Assembly: GCA_016716885.1 (NCBI GenBank)
Contig: JADJUV010000172.1
Location: 1-64,000, forward strand
Reading direction: 5' to 3'
Length of the DNA: 64,000 nucleotides
Source: Candidatus Trichofilum aggregatum
GTDB lineage: Bacteria > Chloroflexota > Anaerolineae > Promineifilales > Promineifilaceae
Position 1 is the stretch's first letter. The number at the start of each line of letters is the position of its first letter. The notes below the pieces were generated by a model. That model was given only the letters and a program-made list of their open reading frames with translations. It was not told where the DNA came from and did not search any database. Below are positions 60,059-64,000 of the stretch, piece after piece. A program made the translations under genes and the position numbers.

Positions 60059-63000
60059 ATGTCAAAGACAACCCGATTTTATGCCCATCCCTGGCCCCAC
60101 ACAGGGCGTCTTATTTTCCCCCTTCTGCTGGGAGCAGGCTTTTTCCTGTTTTTGTGGTTCATGCTGACCGGCAACCTGGCCCAGGCTGAACCCCTCGCCT
60201 GTGTGCCTGGCCCCCACAGCGGCACCATCACCAGCGACGAAACCTGGTGTGCGGCCAATAGCCCCCACCAACTCACCGGCGATGTGACTGTCGCCACCAC
60301 TGCCACCTTAACGATTGAGCCAGGAGCCACAATCAGAGGCAGTAACAACGTGGAACTCAAGGTGCAGGGCCATCTGGACGCCCTGGGCACACCTGCCCAA
60401 CCCATCACCCTCACCTCCGCCACCAATACCGGCCCCAACCAATGGTCCGGCCTGATTTTTGATGGGGGCACAGGCAATATGGATTATGTGACGGTGCGTT
60501 ATGGTGGCAATGTGAACAGCCTCAACAGTGCCTGCCATTCCTCTGGGATGGGTTTCAATATTGGGGTGCGGAATGTCCTGACAGGGGAAGTGCGAATACA
60601 AAACAGCCTTGTTCGCTCCGAAAGTTATCTCTGCAATGCTTATCACACGAGTGATTATGGGCTTTATGTCGAAAACAGTCGGGTTGTGGTTGATAATACG
60701 GTTTTTCAGGCCAACGGCAATAACACCAGTGACTATCCCATCTACGCCTGGGGTGCGAATACCGTCATTACCCTGACGAACAATAGCTTTGTGGCTAACG
60801 CACGCCAGCGCGTCCTATTTGGCAGTGGTCTTTTTTCCACGCAGGATGTCACTTTGTGGCCCCAAACGGGCCTGGAAGCCTATGAGCTAACGTCCGATCT
60901 CACCATACCCACCGGGATCACCTTAACGGTTGCGCCCGGTATAACCGTGATGGGTCGGGCCAATGTCGAATTACGCACGGAAGGGTATCTGGAAGCCATT
61001 GGTACACCTTCTCAACCGATCACCTTTACCTCGGCAACCAATAGTGGGGGCAACCAGTGGTCAGGACTTGTTTTTGAGGGGACGGCCGGAGAAGGAAACG
61101 GGAACCTGAATTATGTAACGGTACGTTATGGGGGTGATGCCAATAGCCTCAATACAGCTTGTAACGCCTCTGGGTTGGGGTTTAACATTGGGGTGCGTAA
61201 TGTTTTGACAGGCACAGTCCACATCCAAAACAGCACGCTTCGCTCGGCGTACTATTTATGCAATGCCTATGATGCGAATGATTATGGTCTTTATGTGGAA
61301 GAGAGCCGGGTGATCGTAGATAACACCCTTTTCCAGGCCAATGGCCGAAACACGAGCGATTATGCCCTTCATGTGCTGGGTGTGAACAGTGAACTGACGT
61401 TGACGGGCAACAGTTTTGTCTCTAATCAACGTAACCGTGTTTTGCTGGCCCCCGGCGCGTTGACGGGAGCCGATTTTGCCCTGGTTGATGAAACCGGGCT
61501 GGAGAGTTATGAACTGACAGCCGATTTTACCATTCCGGCGGGTATTACGATGACGGTAGAACCGGGGGTGATGGTGATGGGGCGTTCTGGGGTGGAGTTG
61601 CGTACTGAGGGGCATCTTGAGGCCATCGGTACACCCACTCAACCTATCACGTTTACATCGGCGACGAATACGAGCAATAATCAGTGGGCAGGGTTGGTGT
61701 TTGAGGGAACGGCTGGTGGTGGGACGGGTCATTTGCGTTATGCCACGGTTCGTTATGGGGGAAATGTTAATAGCCTGAATAGTGCCTGTAATGCCAGCGG
61801 CCGCGGCTTCAATATCGGCGTCCGTAATGTGTTAAACGGGGAAGTCCGCCTGGAAAATAGCCTGTTACGTAACGCCGCTTTCTTATGCAATGCCTACCAG
61901 GCGGCGGATCACAACTTGTATGTGGAAAACAGCCATGTAACCGTGTTGAATACCGCTTTCACCAACAATGGGAGTAGCACCGGTGATTATTCCGTCTATG
62001 TTACGGGAGCCAGCACGGTATTGACGTTTGAGAACAATATTGTGCGGAATAATTTTCGGGGTTTGCAGTTGGACAATGTGGGAACCCAGGTTTTGCGGAA
62101 CAACGTCATCATGGATAACAGCCAGAATGGCCTCACGGTTGGGGCAGGGGCCACCATCCAGCTTCTGCATACCACCATTGCTCGCAACAACGGTGATGGG
62201 GTGACGGTCTCCAGCGGTGGGTCGGTGGCGTTGACGAATACCATTTTGTCCGAAAATGTGACGGGGGTGCGGGTGAATGCGGGCGGCGCGGCCGCGCTGA
62301 CGCAAACGCTCTGGCACAACAACACCACCCAGACGGTTGGTACGGTTAGCCAGACCGGCTCCCAAACCGGCGATCCCCTCTTTGCCGCCGACGGTTATCA
62401 CCTCACCCGCTACTCCCTGGCGATGGAGCTGGGGGTAGAAGCTGGTGTCGCTACGGACATAGACGGCCAGACTCGCCCCCTGCCTACCGGAACCCTGCCT
62501 GATCTGGGCGCAGATGAATACGACGTCGCTCAAGAATTCATTTTTGAAATGATTGCCCTGCCGCCGGTTTGGGCCGTCACACAAGCGATTCCCGGTGGGA
62601 TTTTCAGCCAGCGTTACCTGTTGCCTTTCCGTTATGGCAGCCCCGACAGCAACGCCGCACCCCTCACCGTCACCGTGACCGACACCCTGCCCACCCAGTC
62701 GGCCTTTGTCGGACAAACCGCCTGGCCGCTGATGAACGTCACCCAAAACGGCCAGACAATCACCTGGCAGACTCAATCCCCCCTGGTGCGTAACCAATCA
62801 GGCCTGATTGACCTTGTGACCAGCCCTCAACCGGGTCAATGGCTGACCAATACGGCCATTCTCCAGGCGGGAACGATGACGCGCACTGGCGAAGTCATCA
62901 CTCAGATTCCCGTCGTGGCTCCGCTGGTGGTCACACCGGGCACGGGCGAGTTGTGCCCCGGCCCCATCGAAGTAACGGGACTGGCGCAACCGGGTATGAC

Positions 63001-64000
63001 GGTCCATCTGCTGGAAAATGGGGTACCCGTGTTGCAGGTGCAGTCAACGATTTCGGGAACGTTCGCGGCCGCGTACAGTTACAGTGGCGTTGGGGATGTC
63101 GCTCTGACAGCCCAGGCGTGTACGGCGGGGGGACAGTGCAGTCCCGTCAGCCAGGAAATTACGTTGCGGCCGCCGCAATCCTTCTTCTGCGCCCAACGTT
63201 CATCCTGGAAAGGCACACCCACCGTCGGCCCCAGGGCCGGGAAACATTTGGAATTCAATTTCCGCGACAGCAGTGGTGAATTTTCCAGTCAGAACTGGGA
63301 GATTCCTGGGGTGTATGGGTTCTGGAACACCACCTTACATATGCACGGCTGTAACTGTCCGGCAGTGTCTGGTACAACCGCCCCGCCTAGCTCCGTCTGG
63401 GTGATCGCCGATGGGGTGCGTTATGATCCGGTGGGTGTCTATCCCAATTACACCTTCAACATTACCGGAACGGCGCACGTGGTCGAGTTTTGGGCGCAAT
63501 GTGGAGCGAATCAGGTGTCCTCTAGCGGCCGCGTCCTCATTGACCCCGATGGGTATGTGTTTGATGTGACCCAGGGTTTCGATGCCCAAAACCCCACCCT
63601 GAACGCGGTCGCTGGTGTCACCGTGACCCTCTACATGTCTTCAACCGAGTGGGGTGGCTGGACGCCCTGGCCTGCCCACATGTTCAACAACCAGGTCAAC
63701 CCCCAGGTGACAGAAACCGACGGTTACTTTGCTTTCTTCACCCCGCCCGGCTTCTACTACTTACAGGTCGAAGGCAAACCCGGTTATCAATCCTGGCGCA
63801 GTCCGGTTATCCAGGTGGTCAATGAGATTGTGCATGTCAATGTGCCGTATACTCCCTGGATCAATCCGCAAACCGGCATCACCTTAACGCAAGTTTTGCT
63901 CACTGAAAACGGGCCAGTGCCTGCGTTGCTGGATGTGGCGCTGGGGACGGTGGTGCAATGGTCGGCTGAGGTAGATGCTTTGCTGTTACCGGCAGAACTC
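60059..64000 (+). CDS. Large secreted beta-helix protein with three long repeats, incomplete at the window edge
   Basis: At least 1314 residues, open to the last base. The signal peptide spans about 1-45 (FPLLLGAGFFLFLWFMLTGN, ending AQA). Three repeats of about 195 residues (near 60300-60880, 60895-61480, 61515-62110) share ITLTVAPGITVMG, LEAIGTPSQPITFTSATN, YVTVRYGGDANSLNTAC and SGLGFNIGVRNVLTG, and form a right-handed beta-helix with paired Cys. A fourth, diverged helix part follows to 62500, then a DUF11-like domain (LTVTVTDTLPTQSAFVGQTA), Ig-like strands with Cys pairs, and a carboxypeptidase-regulatory-like domain near 63600-63830. AGGAGAT precedes ATG 60059. It may be an adhesin or glycan-binding surface protein under SARP control. 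Confidence 0.85.
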   Translation, partial: MSKTTRFYAHPWPHTGRLIFPLLLGAGFFLFLWFMLTGNLAQAEPLACVPGPHSGTITSDETWCAANSPHQLTGDVTVATTATLTIEPGATIRGSNNVELKVQGHLDALGTPAQPITLTSATNTGPNQWSGLIFDGGTGNMDYVTVRYGGNVNSLNSACHSSGMGFNIGVRNVLTGEVRIQNSLVRSESYLCNAYHTSDYGLYVENSRVVVDNTVFQANGNNTSDYPIYAWGANTVITLTNNSFVANARQRVLFGSGLFSTQDVTLWPQTGLEAYELTSDLTIPTGITLTVAPGITVMGRANVELRTEGYLEAIGTPSQPITFTSATNSGGNQWSGLVFEGTAGEGNGNLNYVTVRYGGDANSLNTACNASGLGFNIGVRNVLTGTVHIQNSTLRSAYYLCNAYDANDYGLYVEESRVIVDNTLFQANGRNTSDYALHVLGVNSELTLTGNSFVSNQRNRVLLAPGALTGADFALVDETGLESYELTADFTIPAGITMTVEPGVMVMGRSGVELRTEGHLEAIGTPTQPITFTSATNTSNNQWAGLVFEGTAGGGTGHLRYATVRYGGNVNSLNSACNASGRGFNIGVRNVLNGEVRLENSLLRNAAFLCNAYQAADHNLYVENSHVTVLNTAFTNNGSSTGDYSVYVTGASTVLTFENNIVRNNFRGLQLDNVGTQVLRNNVIMDNSQNGLTVGAGATIQLLHTTIARNNGDGVTVSSGGSVALTNTILSENVTGVRVNAGGAAALTQTLWHNNTTQTVGTVSQTGSQTGDPLFAADGYHLTRYSLAMELGVEAGVATDIDGQTRPLPTGTLPDLGADEYDVAQEFIFEMIALPPVWAVTQAIPGGIFSQRYLLPFRYGSPDSNAAPLTVTVTDTLPTQSAFVGQTAWPLMNVTQNGQTITWQTQSPLVRNQSGLIDLVTSPQPGQWLTNTAILQAGTMTRTGEVITQIPVVAPLVVTPGTGELCPGPIEVTGLAQPGMTVHLLENGVPVLQVQSTISGTFAAAYSYSGVGDVALTAQACTAGGQCSPVSQEITLRPPQSFFCAQRSSWKGTPTVGPRAGKHLEFNFRDSSGEFSSQNWEIPGVYGFWNTTLHMHGCNCPAVSGTTAPPSSVWVIADGVRYDPVGVYPNYTFNITGTAHVVEFWAQCGANQVSSSGRVLIDPDGYVFDVTQGFDAQNPTLNAVAGVTVTLYMSSTEWGGWTPWPAHMFNNQVNPQVTETDGYFAFFTPPGFYYLQVEGKPGYQSWRSPVIQVVNEIVHVNVPYTPWINPQTGITLTQVLLTENGPVPALLDVALGTVVQWSAEVDALLLPAEL

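Noticed and set aside
61883..62797. 304-residue minus-strand frame
   Set aside because: It is the shadow of the beta-helix protein, which has a signal peptide, ribosome site and promoter on the plus strand.

Overview
The window is GC-rich bacterial chromosome, most likely from an uncultured Chloroflexota (Anaerolineae-like) bacterium. Supporting traits are multidomain SARP/STAND/TPR regulators fused to Ser/Thr kinases, secreted proteins with lamin-tail domains and Pro/Thr-rich linkers, and secreted proteins ending in a short aromatic-Leu/Met-Pro hydrophobic tail. This placement is inference; no rRNA or tRNA gene was seen. The DNA is marked by a highly iterated palindrome GCGGCCGC (about 130 copies) and by short tandem, mostly 7-bp, repeats in nearly every intergenic gap. 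Many recognisable genes carry frameshifts, often in homopolymers, so the assembly probably contains indel errors; the first 10 kb is worst.

Region 1 (0.2-26.6 kb, + strand) is an exopolysaccharide cluster. It holds a Wzz-like chain-length protein, a Wzx-like flippase, a degenerate BY-kinase-like ATPase, an O-antigen ligase/polymerase, two complete hexapeptide acyltransferases and a truncated third, six glycosyltransferases (GT2 and GT4), a lipoprotein, a 1770-residue lamin-tail/FG-GAP surface protein, a priming sugar transferase, a GT26 enzyme fused to two STAS domains, and a nucleotidyltransferase/left-handed-helix/sugar-transferase fusion.

Region 2 (26.7-36.9 kb, +) follows directly with an Rsb-type partner-switching set: STAS antagonist, GAF-PP2C phosphatase and HATPase kinase. 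A receiver, a Cache-HAMP histidine kinase and a 1294-residue hybrid kinase come next. Because STAS domains also sit on the GT26 enzyme, this set may control polysaccharide synthesis after translation.

Region 3 (37-46.4 kb) holds a secreted protein interrupted by an in-frame stop, a SARP-STAND-TPR regulator with a divergent small protein, an APH-like kinase and a GNAT remnant. Region 4 (46.9-48.0 kb) is an AT-rich acyltransferase island without the palindrome.

Region 5 (48-64 kb) holds two tandem SARP-STAND-TPR-Ser/Thr-kinase genes. To their right lie a small protein, a dihaem cytochrome c, a sulfotransferase, a membrane protein, a cupredoxin and a large beta-helix protein. Three matching promoters, each with two 7-bp direct repeats 11 bp apart followed at fixed distance by a -10 box, precede the small protein, the cytochrome and the beta-helix gene. 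This is the layout of SARP-controlled promoters and suggests a local regulon.
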